A DNA stretch of 64,000 nucleotides from Haliclystus octoradiatus (Eukaryota > Cnidaria > Staurozoa > Stauromedusae > Haliclystidae). Below are positions 1-12,300 of the stretch, piece after piece (the stretch's first letter is position 1; each line of letters begins with the position of its first letter). The notes beneath the pieces are model-generated. The model saw only the letters and a list, made by a program, of their open reading frames with translations. It was not told the DNA's origin and searched no databases. Position numbers and translations under genes: made by a program. The stretch covers positions 28,284,561 to 28,348,560 of the forward strand of contig OU744447.1 in assembly GCA_916610825.1 (NCBI GenBank), read 5' to 3'.

Positions 1-23
1 CTAGTTTCATTATATTTTCATAG

Positions 24-3000
24 ACAATTTTCGAAGTCAGAAATAACAAAAAATCGGCTGGATCAGCATCCGTTATGAAAGAAAAACGGTAAGAATATTG
101 TTACTGGTACAATCTAAACATCATATATAAATGCAAGTAGGCTATGCTTTCCATTTGTCCATTATAACAATCATCCCAGCTGGAATACTTATGTATTGTA
201 GATCAGTATGTACATTATCTAGATGGCACTTTATCACATCTAAAAGATAAATATACTATACTGTTTATCAATACTGCCAGATTCACCCATTTCCCGTTTG
301 TAATCTTTGTACAGTTAATTAACGTATCTGAAGAATATTAGGTACTGTGGAAACTATAATTTGGTTTTTTCATGGCTTTGCAGGGAACTCCATCTAGAAG
401 TTATACAGCGCAACTCACTGAAACGTGAACAAATTAAACAACAATTTTCGAAAGAGTTTAAAAACAACAAAAAGGTATGGAAACTTCAGACCTGAGAATT
501 TTCCGACTTTTGTGGATTTCAGACTATTTCCACATGTGAGAACGCTGGATATTGCCTTTTCCCATTGAAATCCATTATAAATAACTAGCTATCATTGATT
601 TCAGACAATTTTTGAAATTTTAAATCTCATGTCTAAAATTGACAATAAATAGACAACATAACCATATTATAACCACGTTACTGTTTGACATTGTAATTCT
701 ATTGATCTCTGTAATTCAGACATTGCCTCTCTGTACTGAGAGAACTAGGTTTTTGCATGACCCTGATCATTTTGTTAAGCTTTGTACATATGTACTTGCA
801 AGTAGGGGAGACCGGGGAGACTTGGACCTAGGGAGACATGGGACAAGAGCGTTCCTGATTACCCATGTAAATTATCATCTCATATGCTGTATATCACTTC
901 ATTTCATGTTGTTTCCCTAAATTTCAATAACCAACCATAACTAATTATCAAGAAATTTTAGTGTACAGCTTACGATGATCGACATGCGTTTTGCGATTCC
1001 TCTTTTGATTCAATTAATTTTGGAATGAGTGTTTAATTGCCATATTGAATGGTGCCATTGCAACGGTTTTACTTTGATGAATCTTTTGATATAAAATGTT
1101 TGAATACATTCCTGTTGATGAGTGCCACCTCATTTTTTTGCTGGGAAGTCAAACGGGGAGACATGGAACAGCGCGTTTTAGCATCAACCACGAATGGGTA
1201 ACTAATCGCATTTGGTTGAGATATGAGTTTTTTTTTATTTATATGCGCTGTATTTGACTTTTTTAATTTGTTGAGATAAAGTTGCTAAATCAATTACAAT
1301 TAGATTGATGACAGGTGTGTCAAAAATTAATGTTATCTATTAATGCTAAAATTACTTGTTGCTGGCTTAATTTTGATCAAATAAACTCCCTAAGTCAAAG
1401 CAACAGCTGTAGTGTCTGGTACTGGAAAGTAAATTTGTCAGTTATTTAATGAAATTTTGAGAAAATATGCCTGATCCATGTCACCCCACCGTGTCCCAAG
1501 TCTCCCCTCTAAAATGGTCGGTCTTCCGCACTAAATATTTGAAAAACTGCTACATTTATGTAATTGATATTCTTACCCTTTTGAATTGAGCATGTTGGCT
1601 AATTAATGACATAAAATTTGTTACATTTGCACAACCACAATAATTTTAATAATTAAAAATGTGAAAAGTGGTCCAAGTCTCCCCGGTCTCCCCTACTGTA
1701 ACTCTAGAACTGATGTTATTTCTTTCATCGATATTGTTCCTACATTTCTGTGGTATCATCCTGTTCAACTGTGTATTTTTAAAAACAGTTTGCGTTGCTC
1801 TCTCACATGCTGCTCCGGTTAAGGGTACATAGCAGGTATCTTGTTTCCTCCTTCAAAGCAATCATAATGCATCGTAATTAGCGGTTATCTGACCATTTCC
1901 TTTGCTCTATGAAGAGTCTATCAAGATGTTTACCTGTAACATCTCCGATCCAGTGAAAGTATTGATTTCAGACAGGTTGGTAGATATTATAGTGATTCCT
2001 TCATAAGAAAAATTCCAAATGCTGACAGTTATGTCGGTAATTCATTTAATTGTGTGTGATAATTATTGCTATATACAATCCATTTTAAATACAAGTTAGA
2101 CTGAGTTACTATAAATAATAACTCGAAGGAAAACTATATGAAACTATCATTATGTAAGATGATGTTTCAAAATTATATGTTGCATTTAAAACCCTAATTT
2201 CATATTTTAATTTTTCCACTTGATCTCGTTGTTTTTCTCGTGTTTCTGCCGACATTTATTGCAGCATTAAGAAGCTGTTTCTCCTAATTCAGGCTCAAAT
2301 ATCAACTTACAAAAATACTATAACGTAGAATAATTTGTTTGACTCCATTTAGAAAATTGTCATACAAAACCTGGCAGTGCAGATAAGATAGTCCCTTTGA
2401 ATATTGCATCTTTTGTTCAACAGGATTGTGATGAAACGCCTGATTCTGAAAAGAGCAAACTCACAGGTAATTAACATTCTTTTTATTTTCTTGCGAAAAC
2501 TTATTTTATCCTATATCTGAACTGGCACTTTTCGATGATTAAATGTTTAATGATTATTTTATTTTTTACCAAGATGATTATTACATCCCGAACCGTTCAA
2601 TCAATTCTCATCAAGAAGCAGGGTATGCATGATTTCTGACTGTCTTGATTTCACTTAGATCAATTTTAATTTTTTTTATTGTCTCCTCATATAATTGTCA
2701 ATTTTTCAAGCAGCAATATTATTACAGCTTTTGTAATTGCTGCTTATTTCTCCTATCTAACTTTATATGATATTTAATTGCTATGGTGAAACAATTTAAT
2801 AATTTGAAACAGGACAACCTCGATTCCTTTCAAAATCCAGTTCATGAACGTTAAATGAAATTTGAAATTTTCATGCACTTTTCATGAAATGTTTATGTGC
2901 GCATTCCTTAACCAGGGTTTGCAGTTAAGCCAAATTGTTATTTTTATGCCTAACTAATTCAAGGATTTAGTACTAATTAATAAACAATGTCCCACCTTAT

Positions 3001-5692
3001 AGATATGTTACCATCTTTGTTGCATACGCTATTATATGACAAATTATTTTGTAGATATTTATTGAATTTCATTTTTTTTTATATTGACTGCAATGGTCAT
3101 CTGTAAACTTTCTTAGTCGGTTTCATATCTCCTTTTGATATTTTTGTTGCAGGCTATCAGTAACAACGTATGAAAAGGAGGCTAAAAATGCATCGATTGA
3201 CTTAGTGGCTGATAGCGACATTGCAATGCAAAAGCAATCATCAGCAAAGAAATGGTAAATAAATGATATCCAATATAAATGGAAAGTAATTTGTGATGAT
3301 AACAGGGATGATAATAATGATATGATATAATAAAGTCGTAACTCCATGAAGATGTGTTTTAAATTATCAAATGATAGATTAATAATGACTGTAAGTGTTA
3401 TTGATGCGCGCATAAACTAGACACATGGAGTCGATCCAAAATTCTCTAAATAGTTAATGTATGTGTCTGATTGGTTGGCTGGTTGGTTGGTTGGTTGGTT
3501 GTTTCCATTGGCAAAACTACTGATATTGCACAAAGATTGTCTATACTCTAATTCTCAGGGATTCTAATTCACCTGTATGTCTTCACCATTGGAATCAAAA
3601 AATGGCAATAACCATAAAATCTGATACACATTTAAAAGCTTATCAATCCTAACCAAAATTTAAATAAATGAAAGTGACAGTTAGTAGCTAATGTGAAATT
3701 GATTGACTAAGTAGGAAATGTTGTATAAAATATCATATCATTGATTTGTTGCTTTTAATTTCAAGGGATAGAAAACGAAAAAAGTATGTAGGAGCAACTG
3801 ATGATGCCAAATCAAAGAAGATCAAAACAGAAAGTGGACAATGGATTCCAGCATCATATAAAACAAATATGTATCCTTTTGCATGGGCTTGATTGTACAA
3901 TCAGACCTGTTGTAACGGTAACCTCTGTACAGCGGTCACCTGTCTATGGTGGTCACACTTACAATGTATAAAATCGTATTTTCTATTGAATCAACCCTAT
4001 ATATAAAGGGCACCCTCGTATAATGGTCATTGGTCAATGTATCTACATTTCATAGCTGGCTGTTCCTATATACATTATACAGGTTTCACTGTACTGCACT
4101 AGGAATAGTTTTATCATTGCATCATTCTGTCTCTCTGTATATACAAAGATTACTTGCTTAGATGAGAGTGAGTGAGCGAGCGAGCGAGCGAGCGAGGGAG
4201 GGAGGGAGGGAGGGAGTGAGTGAGTGAGTGAGTGAGTGAGTGAGTGAGTGAGTGAGTGAGTGAGTGAGTGAGTGAGTGAGTGAGTGAGTGGTCCACATCT
4301 GAACAATGTTTGGGAATATTGCACATATTTATATCTTTGCAGTATCTAGAATACAAATGATGAAATTAATTAGCAATTGTTCTAAATCTGCAATGGTTAT
4401 CACTCTTCGTGTGTGCGTTATCTGCCTTCTGATAATATTTTTTTAATAACTCAAATTTATGCTCAGTTATTGTCTTAACAACATTAATATAGATATAAAG
4501 AATGGCTAGGAAAGAACCGCTTTAACAATAGCCGAGAATTAGATGACACTCAAGATAAGTATTTTGCGACCGAAGAAAAAGATGGAAATACTAAAAAGGG
4601 TATGAAAAATGACTGTAATTCAAAATATAATATTTTAAAATACATAGATAGGACAGAAAGCTGGAGCTGTCAAATCCATGCCCCTTAAAATGTTTGCCAT
4701 TTCTCGTTCTTATTGAAAGCTTCTTTGGAGTTGATTTCATCGGAAAATAGAACAAATACAATTTTATATTTTATTGAACTCAATCGAACCAACCGTTAGA
4801 TCCCTCGACTAGATCATTAAACCAGAGCCTTCTTTTATATGCATATCGAAGACTCTGAGTTAAACGAGATTAATAAAAATTATATTTATGTAAATATCCA
4901 AAAAAACAAGCTTCCTTTATGTTTAAAATAATAAGGGGACGCTCTTTTGTAGATTTAATATAAATAATAATGATATTAGAATAGAAATCATTATTATTTG
5001 AAAGCCCTGGGAAAAGAATTTTAATCATGCAATCATTTTCAAGCTAAATTTTTAAATATGCGTAATTCTTGTAAGAAATCGAATATTTCTTGTCGATTTT
5101 ACTCGTATTTTCATTTCGTATAATTAAATGATTAACCTTTGTATATTCCCGTCCATATTTGCATAAATTGCCTTCTAATAAACTTGAAATTGTATTCGTT
5201 GAATCATTTCACGCTTATGGCTCATTTTGCAAGGGGGATTCAAAACATAACACTATAATCGATGTGTCATAAAACGCAAAAGGATATAATTGAATTGCTT
5301 TTCCGTTTTCAGTCGTTCGTGATACTATGAATTGTTCATAAACATTCGAGGTCTGTGTGCCATGAACTAGAGACTAGAACTTGATCATGAACCTTTTATG
5401 GACAGCTCATAGGAATAGGCCCATTTAATATACAGGGGTTGTGTTTCATTGAGATGAACAGATATAGTATGTGCTGTCTAATTTATAGTTTTTTGTTACC
5501 ATATAATATGCTTTTACTTTTTCAGGAAAATTCAGTAAAAATCGACCTGGTAAGGACAATAAATCAAACCGTGCTCATAGTGAGCTCAAGACTAAAGATG
5601 AAATACTTAAAACTAGGCTGAAGAAAGATAAAATCCAAGCACGTCTGAAATTCAAACAAAGTCAAAAGAACTCACGACCAAAAAAGAAATAA
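24..5692 (+). CDS. DDX54: ATP-dependent RNA helicase DDX54, C-terminal half (5' end outside window)
   Basis: Eight exons can be joined in one frame: 24-88, 384-474, 2424-2466, 2574-2622, 3153-3254, 3766-3870, 4493-4599 and 5526-5692 (TAA), 242 codons plus stop. All borders are GT-AG and the phases agree. The encoded part lies downstream of the helicase core. It contains the family's DYYIP stretch, then KKWDRKRKKYVG followed by KKIKTESG and an SYK..IYKEW segment, and ends in a basic tail with ELKTKDEILK. These match the conserved C-terminal region of DDX54 (yeast Dbp10), a nucleolar DEAD-box protein of 60S ribosome biogenesis that acts as a nuclear-receptor corepressor in vertebrates. The DEAD-box motifs themselves are upstream of the window. 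Intron 2 carries a transposon at 801-1697 and introns 5-6 carry microsatellites. A possible ATTAAA poly(A) signal lies at 5839-5844. The identification is firm; individual exon borders are read by eye. Confidence 0.9.
801..1697. mobile_element. Non-autonomous DNA transposon with 28-bp terminal inverted repeats
   Basis: The sequence beginning AGTAGGGGAGACCGGGGAGA at 801-828 is repeated in perfect inverted form at 1670-1697. Further copies of the GGGGAGACATGG motif occur just inside both ends (about 834, 1155 and 1495). No transposase reading frame lies between. If the element proper starts at GGGGAGACC, it is flanked by TA on both sides, as expected of Tc1/mariner-type insertion. It sits in intron 2 of DDX54. 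Confidence 0.8.
3471..3502. repeat. (TTGG)n microsatellite
   Basis: About eight tandem TTGG units, one changed to CTGG, in a DDX54 intron. Confidence 0.9.
4165..4290. repeat. (GAGN)n microsatellite
   Basis: A run of about 30 tetranucleotides that changes in blocks from GAGT to GAGC to GAGG and back to GAGT. It lies in a DDX54 intron. Its translations give artificial Ser-Leu-Thr-His repeat frames on the minus strand. Confidence 0.92.
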
Positions 5693-8600
5693 TTGGGAAC
5701 CTCTTACCTATCCCAATCTGAGTAACTATGTATTGAAACTTATTATTGCAGAATGGAAAATTAAATGTATTTTATATTTACTCCTACACACTTTCTGCTA
5801 TTAATTGATATGAACATTATTCACGTTTTGATTGTGGAATTAAAGTTTATACATTAGGGAATTAATTCGATAGAATTGATACTACTGTGTGTTCCTCTGA
5901 CGATCGGCGTGATAATTATGTACATAGTAGCTAGTCCGCACGTGGCTAGTCTGGAGAATCATTAGCCGGCAGTGGGTAAATAACGAGTGCAATTTAAGGA
6001 AATGTTTCATATGGGGCCTATATGGCCTTCAAATCTCAGTAGATTATCAGCTTTGGTATACTTACCCCTGATAACCTGCGTTTGAGAATGATTTGGTATC
6101 CAATTCCTGGACCCTTGTGGCTTGTAGGGCCCTTAGTATAAATGCCCATTATTTATTAATAACATTAAAAAGAAACAAGCCATTGTAATTGTAAACAAAA
6201 ATAGACATAGACAGATGTATTTACTGTTGCCGTTTCTTGATGTCCCAAACTTTACAACACTCGACAAGATCATTATTTATTGACAGCAGTAAAAACAGAC
6301 AAAGGGAAACGCTCGTTTTGAGTCTTTAGAAGACCACAACTTATAACAAATTGATATAGACTTCAAAGCTGCATTATGAAAAATTTGTTGAACGCAGCTG
6401 CACCGTAATTGCACAAAGTTTTTCCCGGGAAAATTACTTCGTATGCAAGCACGATTTAATTAAGTAATGCCGAGCCTGTGCTGGAGTGATGCATGTCGCA
6501 TACTGTATGTAATGTAAATAGATGTCATAAATAGGTAGCAGCACAGTAGTGAATTAAGTTTGTATTTACTGTCGTACCCCTTGCCCATTGTAGCATATGT
6601 AAGCAAGTACTGTACATTGAATGTATTGAAAGAGAGGTTCGAGTTTTCAAAGTTTGCGAAAATTACATCCCCACTAGAAAAAAAGTTGTTAATGTTGAGA
6701 AGCCTCAGAATCAAAAATCTATTGGTAACATGAACGGTATATGATAAAGATTGACTCTTACAATTTAAGCGTTATTCGATTTCAGTTAGTTCATATCATG
6801 CTGAAAAATACTTTGCTAAAGTTAAAATGACTACAATGTTACAATGATTACTGAAGCGTTTTGGAAAATTTTATAAACTAAACATGGTACGGATTTCAGT
6901 TACACTATTTGACCATTTCAATATATGAGTAGTAACAACATTGAGCATAACTTTAAAATTCAGCTATCATGTTTCAAATCCATGCAGTTACCAAAATGAG
7001 TATTGTTTATTAAAGTCAAAGAAGCTTTGAAGACATAAATGTATGTTGCATATACGTATATACGCTTAAAACTAAAATGTCATAATCCCCCTGTAATCCA
7101 GTACTGTTAACTATAATAGCATTTCCCAGTTTAAAAGAATCCGCCCATACCAGTATAGTAGTAGTTCATGATTTGAAAATGAAAGTATGAATGACATGAA
7201 TTAAAGGAAGATTGCCAAATATTCTCAAGACTTCCAGTTGTAGTTTGATATTAATAATCTACTACAGGTATCTAGATCAATATGAACCATATAGAAAATA
7301 CGTCATACATAAAATGCAATAAGAAAATTGAAAAGTAATTATTAAAAGCTAAATGAAAGTGTGTTAGTTAAAATGTCATAATCCTTCTATACCAGTCCTG
7401 CATAATATATACTAATAATATTTCATGATTTCGAAGTATTAATTAAATGTTATGCTAATGCGTATTACCATAATTAGACCAATATCGACTTCCCCTTTCC
7501 CCTGTGTATTGCCCTTTATTTTATTAATTACATTTGACTCCGTTTTGAAATCTCTACGAGAGTGGATGTTATTTTATCGCTCTCAATCATTTTACCCTCA
7601 TAACATAAGAGTAGAATTCTGCCAAATATTCTCAAGACTTCCAGTTGCAGTTTGATATTAATAATCTTTACAGCAGGTATCTCTAACAATGTGAAAGATA
7701 AAATATTTCGATACCGTCTTATTCAAAAAGATTTATTTATCGCCATAAAAATCCATAAAATGTCGTATAAAGAAAATTGAGACGTAATTATTAAAAGCTA
7801 ATGAAAGTGTGTTAATTATAATGTCCTATTCCTTCCATACAAATATTTCATGATTTAAAAGCATTAATTAATATTTTGCCAAACGATTTTCAAATGTTCC
7901 AACTGCAGTTTGACATTAATAAATCTATACTGTAGATATCTAATTCAATATGAACTATATAAAAAATACGTCAATACCATTTCATCGAAGGAACACGTTA
8001 ATATTGTTTTATCGAAATAAATTTCTTCATTGGATAGCTAGATGAAGCAATAATACACATATTACATTCATCTTCATAATTATATCCCGATGTGATAGCA
8101 GTGGAAGGAAAACATTTGGTTGGTCTGGTTTCATTTCGGTTATGACTTAATTTAAAAGCTGGCTGATGAATGTCAAAGCACAATTATACAGAAACATTGT
8201 CGGACTAACCATAACCCTAACCTAATACTATTGCGTGGACCGTGGTTTACTACTAAATCCTATCACGGTCCGCGCCACGCCTTCGTTGCATTTGTCTGAT
8301 TGTTGACTTGAATTTTTTTTTTTGAATAAATGTTGAAATTATCCTTGGGACCAGGAGCCTTTAGAGATTTGAGATTTATTCATGTTTACATTTCATCATG
8401 ATGTTCCTTGTCACTGTTACTAAAATACTTTTGATAGATAATTTGATACGGCGGATGTTTGGGGATGTTTTTACAATTCAAACGGTTGAAACCAAATATT
8501 GTTTAAATTCATAGATTTTTTGAATTTCGTAAACACAGCACTCTCTCTGTAGTAAAATTTCTAAATGATTTTCAGCTGAGAGCTATACGTCTGGAAAAGT

Positions 8601-9320
8601 AGAATTTAACTGACAGTTAATTAAACATAAATAATCACAAAAGTAGAAAGTAGTTTTCGTCATCATCCCAATTTATGTTTTTGGTTTTGTTCGAGTTCGA
8701 GATTTCAAATCACTTGATCATACTCACGGTTCATCATTGCCTGCACTGCTTTGCTCTGGATGGCGGCGGCTTTGATCTTTTATGGAAAACTTGATTTTTC
8801 AATTTAACGCCGAATTCAGTTGATTTTTTAAAATTACATATAGCCTATGTTCAGACCACGAAAAAGAGCTTTCGAATGATGTATGATGTTCAGGATTTCT
8901 TCGCATGGTTTTTGAGATTAGCGCGTACAAAGTTTTGAAGGTCATTTTTATATAGTAGTGGAGATAACATGTTGCTGTAAATGTAGTATGTAAACTCTGA
9001 TGAACTTCCGCGAGCGCATGATTCCAAAATATTGCGAACTGGTTTACCCCCGTCAAATTCAATGTCATGTATGCGGTCCAGGGGGGTCATATGAAAATCA
9101 CATCACGCTACAGAACACAGATCACAAAGGTTGCTCTCTGATGCAAATAATTAGCAAACAAGAATATCCAGTGACAACACAAGTGACAAAAATATATTAT
9201 TATAACAAAAGTACAGTATATGGACCATAGTGGCTTACCAACTCAATAATGATATCACGTTTATTACTTTTAAAGAGTTATGTACTGTTATATTGAGTTT
9301 ACTGTTAATAATAAGCTGAC
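5693..9320. other. Intergenic spacer DDX54-IRS
   Basis: No convincing exon was found on either strand. The stretch holds the 3' flank of DDX54 (possible poly(A) signal at 5839-5844), a decayed tandem repeat (7080-7990) and an imperfect palindrome of GGACCGTG/CACGGTCC at about 8237-8272. The last part must include the 5' flank of the IRS gene. In-frame TAA TAA just upstream of 9321 supports that start. Confidence 0.6.
7080..7990. repeat. Diverged tandem repeat, three copies
   Basis: A segment containing ATTCTCAAGACTTCCAGTTG and then a 'gtttgatattaataatct' stretch occurs near 7220 and 7628, and in more diverged form near 7885. A second shared segment, 'attattaaaagctaa' followed by 'gaaagtgtgtta', occurs near 7338 and 7788. 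Spacing is roughly 400 bp then 260 bp. No coding potential was seen. Confidence 0.7.
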
Positions 9321-12300
9321 ATGATTTCGGAGAGCAGCCATGACGTTAGTCACACTGTAGATGTTGTCAAATTTGGTTCACTTCGTCGTATCAAGGTAAG
9401 ATATAGTTAAAGCTTATGAAAGAAATTATGCCTCGGTGTAGCACCAATTTAGTTTTTAAATATTTGAACAGTTCTTTGATTTGATTCATCTCTCCTTGAC
9501 ATTTAATCATCTTACCTGTAAAGTGTTTGTTGATTGAGGACATGCCACCACAATTAGATAATTTTAGTCTGCTTCTTGCAATAAAAAATGTTGCCGTATA
9601 GTTCTATAAATTACACATGCCGTACTTCACCAGTAAACGTGTATTACGCCATTATCTTCGTCATTTATTAAATGATCTCAAACTACTTGATCTACAAATT
9701 GCATCACACCTTATTTAAATTTGCCTGCCCTCTAAACTATGATCTCTAGCACCATCTGATTCTCAAGTGCGTATTTGCTATGCAAAATAAAGTAAATTGA
9801 ACACAATGGACTACATTAGTTTTTTTTCAGTCGAATACTGTTTAGGTTTAAATGGCTACTTTCTTTGCTCATGGACCTTGTATATGCACATGAAACTTCA
9901 ACACCCTAAACACCAGACTTGAACTTTTACAGCGTAATTTATAATAATTTAGCCTCGTTGTGAAGGATTTTAGGGTAGTATGCCATTTCTGATTCCTGCC
10001 AGGTAATGGTACGCTTCCCAATTAAATTTAAGTGAAGGCAATCAAAGAAACATCAAAATGGTCCATGAGATTATTCATTTTAATGATAGGATTTGTTTGA
10101 TTATGCAGTAACGAATGAGGATTAGTTCTCGCCTCTTCATATGCGTGTATCAGCGGCTTTCCCGGGAGGGGGGACCCCTGGGGATTTGCTAAATTGGTCT
10201 CACCAAACTAATTTAGTCCCCCTGCGTGAGGGGCAACATTGATTTTGCAATCCCCCCTGGGACAGGACATATTTAGCTTTCATTAACATATTCAAGTTAA
10301 GAATAAATTTCGGAGAGCTAAATTCATAAATTCACAAATATGCATAATAGAGTTAACATGGGATTTGATACTTAAAGAGTTTCGAATGACCAGCAGCCTT
10401 CGCTTTGTTTTGTTGTTTTGATTACAAGAAACAAGGCTAATCCTCTGGAAAGTGACGTCAGCACCACTGTCAGAGGATTGTCCTTGTGGCTGTTGCTACG
10501 GAAAGACATGATAGAAAGCTCGAGAAAATAGTCTGGTTTATCAATTTCAGTTTTGGATAAATCTCAATTCTTAGGCTACTTGTCAAAACGCAAAGTCTAT
10601 GGCTATAGATAGCCAACAGATGTATACGGCTCACAAATAAATAGCGGAATGGGAGTCACAGTCCGATTATCTGTCTAAGAAGTTTGACGCAAATCAAATC
10701 AGCTTGGATAAAATGAACACTAATCAACACTAATTAAATTCATATGATTCTAAATTTTACAATTTTTGTGCATAAATACTACAGAAAAACAATGCAGTAT
10801 AAAACATACATAGGTATCTAACTAACTAACTATTCTGCACAAAACGTATTGCCAATGAATATGACAACAAAAATACTAATACAATTTCTTATACATAAAT
10901 GTGCAATGTACAACAATTCTGGCGGCAATATTTTTTATAAAAACCTGCTGACCATAAATTACATTGCCCGGGGGAGGAATAAATAAAATTTGCAAAAGAA
11001 AACAAAACCCCTCCCCCTAGGGCATCTATTTCTTAACAAAACTCAACTAATCCCCCTGGGAGCCTGGGGGTTCCCTGGGGTCTTCCCCTGGGAAAGCCGC
11101 TGATACACGCATTAAACAATCATGATTTGTTTACCCATAATTTTTTGTGTTTGCCCGTATAATTTTTGGTAAATCACATCATTTGGGAAGGGTGTCTTTT
11201 ATGGTGTAGCCATTGAAGACAAATTCTTAATTGGTGATTACATTTTATGTTTAGTTTTTAGGTCTAATTGTCTATCTCACTGAACTAATGAGGGGTTCTA
11301 GGAAACAGTGATGCAAGAATAGACGTTTTCCGTTGCGTTTATCAAACATGTTGCCCTCTAAAATTGTGGATAATATCGATCTGAAGTCATTAAAACAGAT
11401 TCTTGTACCGCTGTTGACCTTAATTTCCTGTAGTCACATAGATAAACTTGAAAAGTTGGAAAATGTAGAAAAAATAGCTCCCCTACACTTGCACACATGA
11501 TTGAATGTTAGAAAAAAACGACACTAAAAATCCAAAAAGAGCTTTGAAAGAAAGCTAGAGATTATTCAGATTTTATCAAAGGGGCCTTAAATCACTTATC
11601 AAATTCTCTGTGATCGCAATCATCACTTGAACCAATGTTCAAGGTTTTTGAAGAAAATTAGATATAAAACGAAACAAGAATAATTTGAAAATATTGCAGC
11701 AAGATAATAATATATATTTAAAATCTAAAAGAAATATGACATATTATGTCAACAACTTTTTGAAGAGTCCCACAAATCATGCTCTAATTAACCTTAAAAC
11801 GATGCTTGTTTTGTACAATTTTTCAATTAAATTTTTTGAATATGTTTTGATTTGAAAAACGATGTAAACAGAACAGAGCAACTGCACATAATTGACATCA
11901 ATTTTTTAATTAATATTTCAATACGTTTATTAATGATTTTCTAATATCGAAAGTTTTTCTTTTGAATTTGATTGTCTGAAAAAAATTGATTAAAAGATTG
12001 ACAAAGTGCTTGATTTGTCAGTGCCGATTATTTTCAGATTTCCTGCAATCCTAGACTCCAGAAAACTAGAGCAAACTCAGAAGAAAATGTTGAAGTGTCT
12101 CTAGGATTCCAGTAGGTTGAGCCTTTTGTCGGACCCTGCTCGCGTAACCATGGAATGCTCCTAATATTGATTAAACAAATAATAGTAGGCCTAATAATAT
12201 TACATTCTACACACAATGACTGAGAGTCACTCCATAAACACAAGTGCTTGTTTATTTGGGGACATTAGCAAATGTAGAAACAATTGAATATTACAATAAA

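Noticed and set aside
4043-4356. Ser-Leu-Thr-His repeat proteins on the minus strand
   Set aside because: They are translations of the GAGN tetranucleotide microsatellite in a DDX54 intron.
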